NCBI GenBank assembly: GCA_006386115.1
Contig: VFIW01000026.1
Coordinates: 186,001 to 250,000, forward strand
Direction of reading: 5' to 3'
Origin: Globisporangium splendens
Lineage: Eukaryota; Oomycota; Peronosporomycetes; Pythiales; Pythiaceae
DNA: 64,000 bases
Positions 23,433 through 36,685 of the stretch are shown in pieces. Within the stretch, counting starts at the first letter, position 1, and every line of letters starts with the position of its first letter. Under the pieces are notes generated by a model that was not told the DNA's origin, did not search any database, and saw only the letters and a program-made list of their open reading frames with translations. The translations under genes were made by a program, and so were the position numbers.

Positions 23433-26400
23433 GCAAGCGTAATGAACTTGTCTGTTTGTTTGCCGTAAGAGCCTTCCACTGTAGCCGCCATCGATCCTAC
23501 TAGAGAATCCTCTATGGGAGTTCAACATGTGCCAAAACAACATGGTGTCTACATGTTGATGGATTTCTAATCTGACATTCTGTAGTTCTGTCTGTGTCGG
23601 AGGGCTGTCAGTTCAACAACAAGCCACAGCTAACTATTGCGTCGTTAGTCAGCGTATACACTGCAATAGCGATACACAAGTTCTTTTCAGCAATTACTAG
23701 ACCTGCACGCTTGGCGCCAAGGAGCCGCAACGTATTAACATGTCCGCCACAAAAAGACAGAATCGAGCAACTGCAATATACGGTAGAGGGGTCCTGTCGC
23801 TTACCCTCGCATCTGACGTCACGTCCAGTTTCAGTCCAGTGCCTTCCGGGCTTTCGCGGAGATTCATTGGGCTCGAGGCACACGCCTTTGGCCGCCACCA
23901 CTTCCTGACCTCAGCACCTGCAAGGTGTGCTTGCGTGGGTCGGCGCGATTGAGTCACTGTGGCAGCGCGGCGTGCACACTGTCAGTTTTACACTGGTGCG
24001 TGGCGGTCATCTGCTAGACGAGGCAGCTCTTTTGCTCTGAAAAGAGCTGTCGAGTCACAACGTTGCACTGTGAAGCGAAAGAGTCAGCTGGCGCATTTCT
24101 TGAACCACAGCTGGTTGGTCTCACTTGTGTCGTCCGTGCATGAGAAAGCCCGACCGCGTGAGGAGAATCTTATTCGGTCGACATCGTGGTGAGCCTGGAA
24201 TCTTCGGAAGAAACACCCCCCACACTGCAAAAAACGTAGAAAGATTTTACGCAACAGTGGACTTGACAGTGCAGGCATACGCGGTGCGTGTAGCTACTGT
24301 GCAACTACTGCACAGCTTACGAACGCAACGCGCGCCGCTCTACTGCAATGCCTTCAATCCTAAGCATGTGTGTAACCTCAGCACAAGCGACTAGCCTGAA
24401 AAGTTTACATGAAAGCTCAGCGCTGCATGCGTTACTTCGAGCTGAAGCGCGTCACTTGTTTTCTTCCTTTTAGGTGTTCAAACTGGTGGCCACGATAGTC
24501 GTAACCGCGAAAGAGCTGCGATGAGGATTTGCCAAGTTGGATCTGTCGGCATGATCGTGTAGATGGTGTGTGCAATACGTGCTGCACAAGCACTGCTGTC
24601 AGGCTGAGCCTGCTCGAGATCCCATTTACATGTGCAACACGAAGAAGAACAGTGAGATTGATCATGGCACTCCAAAGGTGTCTAGTTTGCCAGTATCGTT
24701 TTTGGACTAACCGGATTTGAATGCAGGCATGATAGGCAACATTCCCCCGACCCGTTGAGCGTCACAAACGCACGATGCAGCTCTGCTACTATTTTCACAA
24801 GAATAAGAACAAAAATGTAGAAGAAAGGATGCGACTCGAATCTACGGTGCCATCATTTGGTGCTCACCATCGTCGTCAGGCGCTGCTTTCTCTCTCTCTC
24901 ACACACACATGCACTGCATATTCGTCACGCGCAGGCGGTACAGTGGTTTATCCAAGGAGAATAAGCAATCGAGGCTGCACACTTGATGCGTGTGGCGTCC
25001 TCTGCGCGGACAGCCTAATCGGTGTCACGGATACACAATGACGCCAATGGTTCCATATTAGCTCCAGTGCCATATTCCATTTCCTCAGCCGCAGCAGCTC
25101 TCTCGATGGCAAAAAAGCTAAATGGCCTGAGATGTTGGGTATCCACGCGTGTTGCTGACCTAATGAAGTGCACATCATGTGGGTGCAAACACCTCGAAGC
25201 TCCTCACATCGGAGCGACTCGACGCAGTTCTTGAACTGAAACCACGAGCAGACCATCCACTCTCCACTACAGCAGAACCTCTGCATATGGATAAAGATGA
25301 GATCCTTTACCTTGCATGTTTTTATAACAGCACATGCGTGGCGACAGATGTTGGCAGATTTATTGCCGGTATGTGGTGCTGGTGTAGTTTTATGATTATT
25401 TGCAGGGCAGTTTTTGCTGTGATATTAGACCAAGCTTTCATATCAAGCCGATAAAAAAGCCTCCAACTCCTCCGCAATTGAAGATCGAGAACAACTACTC
25501 CGAGGCCATTCGCGGCTACATTATATATTCATCCAGTAGGCGTTCTGTCCATGTCAAGTGGCTGGTCTCAACAGATCCGATGCCTTTTATTGATAACACG
25601 CCGCTTGTCTTTTGCTGAATGCTCCCTTTTGTCTTCGCTATGGGGACATGTTCGACAAACTGATGATGCATAGTATTTAGCAAATTCGACTGAGTGGGTT
25701 CTCCAATCGATTCTGCAAACTATACACACTGCACATGCAAAAAAGCATAATTTCTCCACACGCTACAATAGGAAAAGTTGAAAAAAGGTCGGCAGTTGAT
25801 ACTGGCCCGGAGTATGCGTGCCAGGAGTGTACACCGTGCCCTTGTGGACACAAAAAAGATACTTTTGTGCTGAATCACTTCAACGTGATGCGCGTTTAGT
25901 CTGTCGTGGTTTCACCTGACATGGGGGGTGCGCCTGTCACCGAAATCTAAGCACTGTACTCTGCTGTGTGCACTAGGACCTACCAGAACTATATTCGCGC
26001 GCCAAGAGATTTTCGGTAGATCGGCAAGGCAAGTACGTGCGCCGGAATCAAGCGCGTTCGAAAGAGGGGGAGCCATACAGGGTGTCTCGTTTGCTAGACA
26101 GAAACAAGACTCGTATACAAAATTTGTGTGTCGCTCGAAGGAAAGACCAATCGCGCTCGCGTGACGCGACGTGTCAGCGTGATGTCCATTTTCTCGGAGC
26201 ATGAGTGCCTGTGTGCGTACGCAAGCCCTGGGGTCACTCGAACTGGTAATCGCCCATCACTAGCCAAGAAGATGACCCATCGAGATGGTCGCAAGGTTTC
26301 CCTACAGGGGATGACGTGTGGTCGCGCTGATCTCGATACAGCTGGCTCGGTGCAAAGTGAGAACGGGGTGGCGCCAACTGCTCCCATGCTGTGCTGTGAG

Positions 26401-26760
26401 ATTGCGGCCTTGATCCCATCGAGATATATCGCTTCAGGTGATGGATAACAGCCCCAGGTGCATCGCCATGAATACGTTGCATACATCCCCGCCAGTGGAT
26501 GAGAGAGGTGCGCGGAGTCTCACGCTGCAAAAACTGTGTCAGAGGAGTACAAAAGCGCGAGGGGTAAAATAGAAGAGGTGGGATCACGTGCAACTCTCCT
26601 ACCAAGGGTGAGGGTACGTCCTCAGCGCATTCTCCCACCACTCGTGTCCTCGCGAGGCAGGCAGAAGATGCGCTCCTCCACCACTCAAGGGACACGGATC
26701 TGGATGCCTGGAGAGTCTTTATGAACCGAAACATACGAAACTCCACCGACACTGTCACGA
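23433..26760. other. Intergenic, SF8 to SF9
   Basis: 3.3 kb without a supported gene. A CT/CA microsatellite is at about 24890-24910. The 174-codon minus-strand frame near 26234-26758 resembles nothing I recognise. Confidence 0.5.
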
Positions 26761-26774
26761 GTCAGTTTCCCATT
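26761..26774 (+). promoter_or_regulatory. Putative oomycete initiator (Inr) of SF9
   Basis: TCAGTTTCCCATTT within 26761-26775 agrees with 12 of 14 positions of the published oomycete initiator pattern TCATTYYNCAWTTT. It sits about 40 nt before the start codon. Pattern match only. Confidence 0.4.
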
Positions 26775-26814
26775 TACCTTCTACACGGCACAACTTCAAA
26801 ATAAAGTATTCATT

Positions 26815-28522
26815 ATGAGCGCCGACCCGTTCGAACGGTTTCCTTACATTCGTCTCGCGCGTCGTGAACAATTGCACTATGACCACTTGGCGGCCGATGT
26901 GCTCCGCAACTGCCTCGACCAGTACTCAAGACTGCACGGGGTCGTCGACACGAACGACTGGGTACCTGTGCGCCGCCGGAAGCAAATGAGCATCTTCCGA
27001 AGCCTCGAGTATTCGGGAGACCCGCGCATGACCATCATGACTGGCGCGGGGCTCATCCACGGCAGCCTCGAAGACGTCATGGACGGACTCTACTGTGACA
27101 CCCACGCCAACATCCGCACGGTCACGACACTTCTCAAGCAAAAGTACGTCGACGGTGGGGTTTTCCACGTCAACGAGCGCCGCGCGCCAGAGGCGCCTTT
27201 CCGGTTCGCTGGCATCAAATGGCTCGCGGTAAAAGCGCCGTGGGGAGTGGTGAAGCATCGAGATTTACTCACATATGAGGTAAGCATTGCGGCGAATATC
27301 TCGGTAATGAAGAGCTCCCAACTGACGTGAATCTATGTTTCTTGTGTTGCCATTGCAGCGAATGGGGACAACTGTTGACGCAGATGGCAACGAGCTCGTG
27401 TTCCACGTTCTGCAATCCATCGAGCGTCCCGAGTGGCCAGCAGGCTGCGTGAAAGGCATCAAGCGCGAGTACACCTCGACTTGCTACCTGTACCGCCGTC
27501 ACAGCGCCAACCGAGTCCAATGCTTTCTGTGGAGCAACGTCCGCGACCTTAACTCCGTCGGCCGTCGTCTGGCTGAGTATGTCGTCGCTGGCGCGCTGTT
27601 GAACGTCGTGAATACCGTTGCCTGTGCCGAGGCCAGGAAGTGTTCCAAGCTGATGATACGATCCAATGGAAGGATGTGTCCACCGAGCAATGCTTGCCAC
27701 ATATGCAAGAAGACTCCTGGTCTATTTGATACTCAGCGTCAATGTGCTGGATGCAAGCAGATTGTGTGCAAATCCTGCTCGGCCTATCGTCCAGTGTTCA
27801 AAATCGACAGCCGAAGTGGGAAGCCCATGGAAGCACGCTTCTGCAAACTCTGCAGCAACAAGGTGGCATCTACGGCAGGCTCATTGTCGCCACCAGAAGA
27901 ACCAGTCACTTTGGATCCCATCAGAAGGACCCAGAGTGACCCACCCCGCCAGCGTCAAGCGTACTCCAAACCTCGGACGTATTCAGTGAACACGACCTCG
28001 TTCATGACCGATAAGTCGTCGGAAGGAGACGAAGTCAACATTGGCATGATTGCACCGAATCGTCAGAAGATGACTTCGATCCTCGATAGAGAGATAAACT
28101 TCGATCGCGAGAGCTTCTATAACAACCCAGCGGATATGGTCTGGATGCCAGACCCGTCGCTGAATGACTCGAGGTCGTCGGTGGTCGTGCTGCTCTCGGA
28201 CGCGGAGAGTGACCAAAGGGTCAACGGCACCTACCAGCACCAACACCACGACTCGCCGCCGCCCGTTTCATATCGTGCGTACAGCTGCAGTTCCACATGC
28301 AGTGACGAAGAAGTTGAGTGGGATACCTTGGGCTTGGGGCAGTTTGACCTCGGTACGAGCATCTCCGAAGACGAAGACGACTACTACTTGCGCTGCTCAA
28401 GGAGGCACCGCCCTGGTCGGGCATCGCTTCACAGACATTTCCAGCGGAGCAACCGGTCGCAAGACTGGGAGAATTTCGTCAACGACTTGTATGTTCTGAC
28501 ACCGACTTCGTCTGGGTTTTGA
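26815..28522 (+). CDS. SF9: START domain plus FYVE-like zinc finger protein (subfamily B, long tail)
   Basis: Exons 26815-27279 and 27359-28522 give 542 residues. The start MSADPFERFPYIRL is the first ATG and lies 40 nt after an initiator-like element. The 79-nt intron is at the TYE/R position, phase 0. START domain about 10-260; finger CHICKKTPGLFDTQ...CAGCKQIVCKSC...RFCKLC. The roughly 220-residue tail is acidic and Ser-rich. It contains DTLGLGQFDLGTSISEDED (LxxFDL motif) and ends FVNDLYVLTPTSSGF, so it also keeps the DLY motif otherwise typical of SF1-SF6. Having both motifs suggests both were present in the family ancestor. Confidence 0.9.
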
Positions 28523-31500
28523 AGAGCATATTAGCAGCAGTAAATTGCTAAGAACAATGAAATGGTAATGGCGTTATATGTATTGCTGGTTTTTGAACTT
28601 GTGTACAAGGCACTCTCGCACCAGGATAATCTCTTCTAACAAATGAGCGACAGCGAGTGCCTCGCAATATGATAACACTTGGTGGGTCTGGTGGACGATA
28701 GAACGTCAGTGTCCACACAACCCGACTGTGCGTGTTCTCAACTCCTTCAACCGCGAATCAGACAATGCACATGCAGGTAAGAGAGATGAAGGGTGTGCGT
28801 GACGTCAATGCACGTCAGTACCTCTCGCACGAATATGTAGTATACTGTACTTTGATCTGCTCGCGCCGTCCATATGGACGAACCACGTGACTGTATTTCC
28901 ACGAGCGAAGACGCTCATGCACTGGAGTACTCCGTGGTCAATGACAGTGCTTTCGGTTGAGACTAAAGACTCCCTCAAAGTCGCCGTCTTGAGCTGGACA
29001 CAGTTGAACAAGCCCGATCGGGCTTGCTGCATCCTCATCACACCATCCACTTGTGTCCTCTTCGCCAGCTGCTGAGTCTGGCACGCGACGGAGAAGAGGA
29101 GCAAGACCATTACACATTGTGGATATTCTGGACGGAAGAGCGCTCTCGTCAGCGCGAGACTTTGGGACTCGAGGCTGGATCTCGGAGGAGATCGTCCATC
29201 TGACGTGGGGGGCAGGCACGTTGTGGCTTTTGTCACCAGACTCTCAAACACACGACACCCAGGGTAGCGCTGGCGCTGGCGTCAGTGCTGTCTTTACTGT
29301 AGAAAACTTGTTTCTGCAAAGAGGGAAATCTCTTCTTTTTCGTGCGGTTTTGTTTATATATCGAGCAAGAACAGGAGAAGTGAAATTCGAAAGCACCAAG
29401 TTGAAGTGACCTGCACTCCGAGCGATGTAGCAGCAATAAACGGTCTATCAACTTTAAAAAGGGTTTTAATGATTTGCCTGCCAGAATGGACCTGCAGGGC
29501 ACTCACCGAGAGATTTTATCCTGACAGTGTGCACAGTAACTACCCCACTGGCCACTGTTGGGGTCGCTGAAAGTTGCGAAAAGAGGCATCGAGCTGTCGC
29601 GCATAACCTTGGGTCGTTGGTTGATGCAGCGGTAAGTCTCTCAAGCGCGCTTGGGAACAACTTGCTGACTCAAAGCAGAAGTGCACCTATATATCTAGGT
29701 TCACGAGACACCGCAGCGTATCAGCGTAGGCATTGATGCGTGAAGTGATGACTTGTAGTTTTAGTCAACACACTCTCGCTTCTACCTCTTTACGCGCTGC
29801 GCTTTCTTCTGATCGCTCAGCAGCAACCAGTTATTCCGCTTTTCCACCAACCAGATCAGTTTGTATGTCTTGGTCACCAGTAATCTGACCAATTAAAAGA
29901 CTGTATACTGAAAGTGTTCGTCTAATGGAGTCATCGAGAGAATTTGGTGAGCTGCACCTTCAAAATGGCGCTGTTTCTTCGAACTTTGCGTGCTCTTACT
30001 GCTTGATCTGAATCACGTCGAGTCTGCATCCTGTTGCGCATTTAAAGCGTAATCTTGGTGGCTCCCATGTTTGGTCAAATGCATTTAGCCAGATGCATCC
30101 TTGTACCGAGAGGTAACGAGTACCTTGTCGTCACCTGTCGAGGAAGCTTTGAATGCCAGCGAATCTATCTCGCACAACATGAAAAAGGGAAATGGGATAG
30201 GTGGCGCCAGGTTCTTAGCCCCTTCGAATCAAAGATGCTGATGATAAGCCTGGTCTAGCCGGCCATCTGCCACGCGTGATCGTAGATCAATCGTATGCTG
30301 TTGCCACTTCTGTCCTCGTGCAATTGAACGCAGGTCGAGATGATGAACTTTTTAGCAAAAACCCTTGATCGAATATCGAAAACGGATAAGCATCGGAATA
30401 CGCAACCGCCAGAGTTTGTGATGTGATACCAAAGCGGTACAGTACACTTTGCAGACCACCAGAATAGGGACAAGTGGGCACAGAATGACCTAAAAGTTGA
30501 GCCTCGTAAGGTGAGCCTCGTAAGGTGAGGCGCGCATGCATGCAGCACGAATCTGCTGAGCAAATGGCGCTGCTCGTGCTCCAAAGGAGACCGACGGAAA
30601 GCGCCACGACTAACGAATCGCTCGAGGGCGTTGGAGCGGCCTGCACAAATGGACTTGTCGCAGCGCGGGAGAGAGAGCGAATGCGAAACAAGAGCAAACG
30701 TCGAAATTGTCGTCTGGTCTGCTTTTGAGGTGGCGATAAGACAGACGCACGTGCGATTCCAAAAAAATGGATGCGTGGACCACCAAGATGTGGAGTTGGA
30801 CGACGACTGTGTTGTGAATGCTGTCCTTGGACCAGCGGGAGGGACTCGACACAAGCAAGCTCGTCTGCCATCCAACCGCTTTGCTATCCGTCCAAACGCG
30901 GTCTGCTCCATTTAATCGGCATGCTGGTTCAAAATTGTCCCTAAAGAAATCCCTTCAAACCGTCATCATCTCCACTTGCTGATCTCTTTTTGGGCAGGTT
31001 TTTAGAGCCAATGACCGCGATGATCACAGCAAATTTTGACTACGTTTTTCCAGGTGCGATCCGGACGCAAATCAGTAGCCACCCTCGATGGGTTTGTGCG
31101 ATGGTCGACTGGTGGTGAACGGCGCTGAGTTTTACGAAGCTTCTTCATCTTCTGATCCAATCCTCCTCATCCACGCCGTCCAACCACGAGGGACACACGG
31201 GACGCATTGAATGCTTGTTGACCAGATGACGTACTTTTCGACCACTACTAGTCGCTCCATGGACATCGTCACGACGCTCATTGGGCTAGAGGCACACGTC
31301 CATGGACCAATGCGAGCCATTTTCGCAGGGCACGCGTCTCTGCCCGCGTGGTTGGCCGTGATGCCTGATCCCAGTGCCGCGTCTTCGCCCCCGCTTCCGC
31401 GAACCTGCCGCACCCATCGAGAGACTGAGGCGAGGGGTGCGTGTGACCGCCTTTCTTTATCCGCTTCTGTACTGTAAGGTCATAGTCTCGGGAGGATGCG

Positions 31501-31723
31501 TGCCAAGTGGGGATCGCGACGCGCGGATTCGGCCGCCGGACAGGTTGAAGTCGTCTCTGTTTGTATGGCGTCAGCGTCCGCCATGCCACTCCAGCGCCAC
31601 TCGGCGAGGAAAGACTCGCGACGTTCACTCGCGTCCGTCTCTTCCCCTTGCCTGTCCTACTGTAGGACGCGCGACGTGATCTTCGCGAGCGCACGCGGAT
31701 AAAAAGATGTGAGCGCCATCTTC
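28523..31723. other. Intergenic, SF9 to SF10
   Basis: 3.2 kb without a supported gene. A 15-bp tandem duplication (GTGAGCCTCGTAAGG) lies at about 30500-30530. Confidence 0.5.
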
Positions 31724-31737
31724 CCATTCCTGAATTT
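31724..31737 (+). promoter_or_regulatory. Putative oomycete initiator (Inr) of SF10
   Basis: CCATTCCTGAATTT matches 12 of 14 positions of the TCATTYYNCAWTTT pattern, 58 nt before the ATG. An AT-rich GGATAAAAAG lies about 25 nt further upstream. Pattern match only. Confidence 0.4.
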
Positions 31738-31794
31738 GCTTCTTCGCGACCACGTCTGCCGCCTGCCTACCTACTATAGATATTTGTTACCAAG

Positions 31795-33369
31795 ATGAGC
31801 GTGAATGTCGGCTGGTTCCCTCTCATCCGCCTCACGGACGAAGAGCAAGCCAAGTACGACGAGATCGTCGCGGGCGTGCTGCGCAACGCCATCACCGAGT
31901 TCTCGCGCTTCAATGGCCACATCGACACGGACGAGTGGGCACTCGTGCGCAAGCGTGACCAGATGAGCGTCTACCGCTCGCTCCAGAGCTCTGAACCGCA
32001 AGCGCAACCAGCACACACACTTATGGTCGGCACGGGGCTCATCCCTGGCACTTTGGAAGACGTCATGGACGGCATCTACTGCGAGAACACGACCGAGCTC
32101 TGCGCGGTGCAAACGTTCCTCAACTACAAGCTCATGGACGGTGCCGTGTTGTGCGTGAACGAGCGCCGCACGACGGATGCGCCGTTTCGGTTCGCCGGCA
32201 TCAAGTGGACTGCAGTCAAGCTGCCCTGGGGGATGGAGAAGAACCGTGAGCTGCTCACGTACGAGCGCATGGGCACGACCGTGGACGCCAACGGCAATCC
32301 ACTCGCGTTCCACGTGATCCAGTCCATCGAGCACGCCAAGTGGCCCGTGGACTCGGTCAAGGGCGTCAAGCGCGAGTCCACGTCCACGTGCTACCTCTAC
32401 CGCCGCCACAGCAACCGCGTGCAGTGCTTCCTCTGGGCCAACGTCGAGGACGCAAGCGCCGTCTCCAAGCGGCTCGCCGAGTACGTCGTCGCAGGCAATT
32501 TGTTGAACGTCGTGTACAGCGCCGAGTGCGCCGAGGCCAAGAAGTGCACGGCGCTCATCGACACGTCGGTCCCCAAGACCTGGTCGTCGAACGCTGCGTG
32601 CCACGTGTGTTTCAAGGGACCGGGTTTGTTGGACACGAACCGCACATGTGCTGGCTGCAGTCAGTGCGTGTGCAAGTCGTGCTCGTGCTTCCGCCCGGTG
32701 TTCAAGATCGACAAGAAGACCAACAAGCCCATGGAGGGCCGCTTCTGCAAATTGTGCGTCGCCAAGGTGATCTCGTCGCCGAGCACGCAGACGCTGCGGC
32801 AGCGCCTCAACTCGGACCCGACGCGACGCAACTCGCTCCAGGGAAAGAGCAAGCGCGAGCGATCGTCCTCAGAGCAGCAAAAGTCGCAGCCGCAGCAAGC
32901 GGTTTCCAACAAGCCACACAACGTGTACGCATCGCGGGACTACGACGACTCAGAGATCTCGTGGCGCTCGCGAAGCGTGTTCTTGCCCAACGGCGGTTTC
33001 AAGACGAACCTGAGCGACAGCGACCTGAGCGCGTTCGCAGACTCGGCGCTCACCTTGGAGCACCTGTCCGTCTCGGACGCCTCGCGTCCATCCGAGAGCG
33101 ACGAACCGTCCTTCTACAAGGATGTGTACGACTCGAGCTTCGTGTCGGACTCGTCCTTTGACACGTCGTCGTTCGGCTCGCCGATGTACTCGAGCCGCCG
33201 CCACAGCCGCAGCTCAAGCCGCGTGGACGGCGAGGTCTGGACCACGGGTGCGCTCAACAGCTTTGACCTGGATCCCCTGCGCCTCAGCGACTCGTCCGTC
33301 GCGTCGTCCACAAAGCACAGCAAGAGCCGCCGCTACATGCACCAGCAATGGCCCGAAAGTGAATTTTAA
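31795..33369 (+). CDS. SF10: START-FYVE-like protein, intronless
   Basis: A single 524-codon exon; none of the three family introns is present. The start MSVNVGWFPLIRL is at the first ATG, with an initiator-like element 58 nt upstream. START domain about residues 10-255 (GTGLIPGTLEDVMDGIY, PFRFAGIKWTAVKLPWG). Finger CHVCFKGPGLLDTNRTCAGC...CVCKSCSCF...RFCKLCVAK with eight Cys. The long tail is rich in Ser, Asp and Gln and has WTTGALNSFDLDPLRLSDSS (LxxFDL motif). GC-rich codon use is stronger than in SF7-SF9. Confidence 0.92.
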   Translation: MSVNVGWFPLIRLTDEEQAKYDEIVAGVLRNAITEFSRFNGHIDTDEWALVRKRDQMSVYRSLQSSEPQAQPAHTLMVGTGLIPGTLEDVMDGIYCENTTELCAVQTFLNYKLMDGAVLCVNERRTTDAPFRFAGIKWTAVKLPWGMEKNRELLTYERMGTTVDANGNPLAFHVIQSIEHAKWPVDSVKGVKRESTSTCYLYRRHSNRVQCFLWANVEDASAVSKRLAEYVVAGNLLNVVYSAECAEAKKCTALIDTSVPKTWSSNAACHVCFKGPGLLDTNRTCAGCSQCVCKSCSCFRPVFKIDKKTNKPMEGRFCKLCVAKVISSPSTQTLRQRLNSDPTRRNSLQGKSKRERSSSEQQKSQPQQAVSNKPHNVYASRDYDDSEISWRSRSVFLPNGGFKTNLSDSDLSAFADSALTLEHLSVSDASRPSESDEPSFYKDVYDSSFVSDSSFDTSSFGSPMYSSRRHSRSSSRVDGEVWTTGALNSFDLDPLRLSDSSVASSTKHSKSRRYMHQQWPESEF

Positions 33370-35406
33370 ATCAACAAGTTGCATACAAGGAGAAAGTGAA
33401 GCGAAACAAAAAAGAGAGCCATGGAGTATATAAATGGCGGTAACATTAAATAATCAAATGCCCTATCCGATCTCATTGCAATACGCCTTGCATTTCATGC
33501 GTGTCAACGCGAAAGATACTCTTTTTTTTCTGCGGAAAGGCGGGTTGTCCAGTTAACTTCGTTTCAGTATGGCTTTACAGTGTCAAAACGGTCCGAGTTT
33601 GCATTTGAGGAGCTACAGTTGAACCGTGATGAGTGGCTGTACACTGCGCTGCTCCACACGTGTCCATTGAGTCGCTTGCAACTCAAGGGAAGACAAACCC
33701 TCTGTTTACGTCGGTCTTTCGTTGCCATAGGCCAATGGCACGCGCCCCGAGGCGCTCGCTTCCCGTCTGAGTTTTGCGCTGACGGTGCTGAGCAAATCCA
33801 TGTCCCTGACTCAACTCAGTCGAGAAGAAAAAAAAAGATGCCCGGCAACGTTCCTGGGGCTCGAAAGAAAGCCACAAGCAGATGCAGTCCCTCCTCTGAA
33901 TGCGCTTGGCTCTGGACTAATCGTCATCTGTTCTTGACCGACTAAAAATTGGCAACAAGGGTGCAGAAAATGAGGTGCAACCAATGAATGACCGCCGTTC
34001 AAGCGCACGTTGGGTGAGTGGCTGACGCTGCACCATTTCTTGCACATCGTGTCAACATTTGCGGCGTTCGATCTGCCAGAGCGAGCGTCCTGAGATCCGA
34101 AAGAGAAAAGACCGTGTGCGCTGCGCCAGTCGTTTGGACCAATCCTCAAGTCGTCCTAGCTGTCTCACCACCAGCTGGGAGATGTTTATGGCAAGCCAAA
34201 ATTCATACGTGTCAACTGATCTTTTCCAGAAAGAACGAGCACTCTGTGCTCTCGGAATGGGTACACTACACTGACCAAGCGTCAAGTGAAGACGCAAGCC
34301 CATCATAGAACCTCACGGACGAGTGCGGCGAAACCGTCGAGAACCAATGCGTCATCGTGTCATGCCACCCCATTTGAGGTATGCAGACACGATATTAATG
34401 CGCAGGACGCCAAATTAAACTGCTTAACATTGCCTTTCCTTCTTGCTGTCACTGAGTTCTCGTGGCATGCTGCAGAATGGGCGACGACGCAGTGCGTCAG
34501 CAAGAGTCTTGGTTCAAGATCATTCACTAGATCCTGAAGCGTGGGGATGAACTCACTCGGTTGTCTAATGATGCGCGTGCTGGTCGAATCTCACTGGACG
34601 AGAGGCACGCGCCACGAGTACACCTCTGAGGGATGTGCTGGTCAAGTGGCGGCACCGCCTTTCTGCCGCAGCCGCAATCATCCTCCAGGATGGAAGGCGA
34701 ACCACTTGTATTGTTGACAGGGAAAGTCTCAGCACATGAAGGCAGGTCACAAGTCTCAGTACATGAAGTGGCCTGTGAGCTGAGATGACGAGTCTGTACG
34801 CACTCGCTGAGCAGCACGAGATCCTCATCGGTCGTCCAGTTCTCCTCTACGGTCTGATCTCCCTGTAGGCTCATCTTTACAAGCAGCTGTTGTTGTCGAT
34901 ATCTACATACTGCATTACCTGTTATATCACATTCCTGCCTAGGTGATACCTTCATCGATTTACTATATTAGTCTTTCCTCGTAAATGATGTCTCTCAAAT
35001 CAGATATTGAACTGGTGGTGCTCCTGCTGCGCTGGACTGCGATGGGCACACAAAATCGCATGAGCCAAGTCGTGGAGCCACTGCGTGGGACTGCGCTCTG
35101 CAGTTGCCGTGCTGAACCGAGAGGCGAAAGCTCACGCTGGAAACCCACTTTTTTCACGCAGAAGCCAAGTTGCAAGATGCTGTGAGTGAGCGAGCGAGCG
35201 CGCTTGACTCTCTCGCAAGGGCTCAGCTCGAGCGCTCACCAGAAACGCAGAAGAGTCACCGTTTCCCCAACTCGACCGCAAACACGAGACGGCGTTGCTT
35301 CCCTGACCTCACTATCCATTTTGCGTTGCGATCGCGACGCCGACAACTTCAAGTATCACCACCAGAACCAGCCACACTCACTCGCTCGCGTCGTCCAGGT
35401 TTCGTC
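33370..35406. other. Intergenic, SF10 to SF11
   Basis: 2 kb without a supported gene. The final 200 bp are C/T-rich with an initiator-like CCATTTTGC near 35316. Confidence 0.5.
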
Positions 35407-36685
35407 ATGGCGGCCAATAGTTCCTCGTGTATCCCGGCCATCCACGTGACGAATGACGAGCAAGCCCAGTACGATGGCATCGCGTCGCACCTCTTGCGCA
35501 AAGCCGTCGCCGAGTACTCGAATTTCCACGGATACATCGACACGGACGACTGGAGCCTCGTGCGCAAGAAACAGCAGATGAGCATCTACCGCAGTCTTTC
35601 AGGCACGGACGATCCGCATGTGACGCTCATGGTTGGCACGGGCTTGATCCCCGGCACGCTCGAAGACGTCATGGATGGACTGTATGCCGACAACACGTAC
35701 GACTTCCGCACGATGAAGACGCTCATGACCAAGAAGTTCGTGGACGGTGCCGTGCTGAACGTGAGCGAGAAGCGAATCCCCGAAGCGCCATTTCGATTTG
35801 CAGGCATCAAATGGTCCGCAGGGAAAGCAGCGTGGGGCATGGTCAAGCACCGTGACATTCTCACGTACGAGCGCATGGGGATGACCACGGACGCCCGTGG
35901 CAATGAACTCGCGTTCCACGTGCTGCAGTCGATTGAGCGTCCTGAGTGGCTCGTCGACGCCGTGCGCGAAGTCAAACGCGCCCGAACCGCGACATGCTAC
36001 ATCTATCGTCGCTGCAACAGCCGCGTCCAGTGCTTTGTCTGGGCTGAGTCCTACGATATTGGCTCGACGTCTCGTCGTGTCGCCGAGTACGTGATCGCGG
36101 GGGCACTCTTGTCCGTCGTGCGCAGTATCGCTTGTGCCGAGGCGAAAAAGTGCTCCAAGCTCATCGCCGATGCTCGAGGCAAGGCAGCTCCGTCCAAGTA
36201 AGTACAATTTGTGGATGTCTTGTGTTCTAAACTCTTGCTTATGTGCCTAATTTTGAATCGTGCGCGTATTCTTTCACTGCAGTGTTGTCTGCCATGTGTG
36301 CCACAAGAGCTCCGGGGTCTTCGACCACCTCCGAACGTGCTCTGGGTGCATCCAGAAAGTCTGCAAGTCCTGTTCCCAGCACCGTCCGATCTTCGAGGTC
36401 GACCAGCGAACAGGCAGGCCAGTCGAGGACCGATTTTGCAAGCTCTGCATCAGTAAAGTCGTGTCGGCGCCTCTATTCAGCCAGCAACCGATTCCGCGAA
36501 AGAGTGCGCACTCGGATCCTGGCGTTCTGGTGCGTCGAACTCCTGTGGTCAATAAGGCGAGACGGGAAAAGACCCAGTCGGCACCACAACGGTTCCTCGC
36601 GCAATCGCGACACATCAAGCGTCCATTAATGGGCGTAGACTCGGACCCGCTGTCGTCCGATGACGAAGTAGAATACGCCTACTGA
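35407..36685 (+). CDS. SF11: START domain plus FYVE-like zinc finger protein (short tail)
   Basis: Exons 35407-36197 and 36283-36685 give 397 residues. The start MAANSSSCIPAIHVTNDEQ lines up with SF10 and SF13; the frame extends upstream but without family similarity. The START domain has no intron at TYE/RMG. The only intron is phase 2, just before the finger (donor GTAAGT), the same site as intron 1 of SF2, SF3, SF5 and SF6. Finger CHVCHKSSGVFDHLRTCSGC...VCKSCSQHR...RFCKLC, eight Cys. The tail is short and ends SDDEVEYAY. It lacks both the LxxFDL and DLY motifs, and SF12 has a similar short acidic tail. Confidence 0.9.

Noticed and set aside
26234..26758. 174-codon minus-strand frame before SF9, considered as a retroelement relic
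   Set aside because: No catalytic or structural motif of integrase, reverse transcriptase or RNase H could be found.
30500..30532. 15-bp tandem duplication
   Set aside because: Isolated two-copy repeat without coding or structural context.
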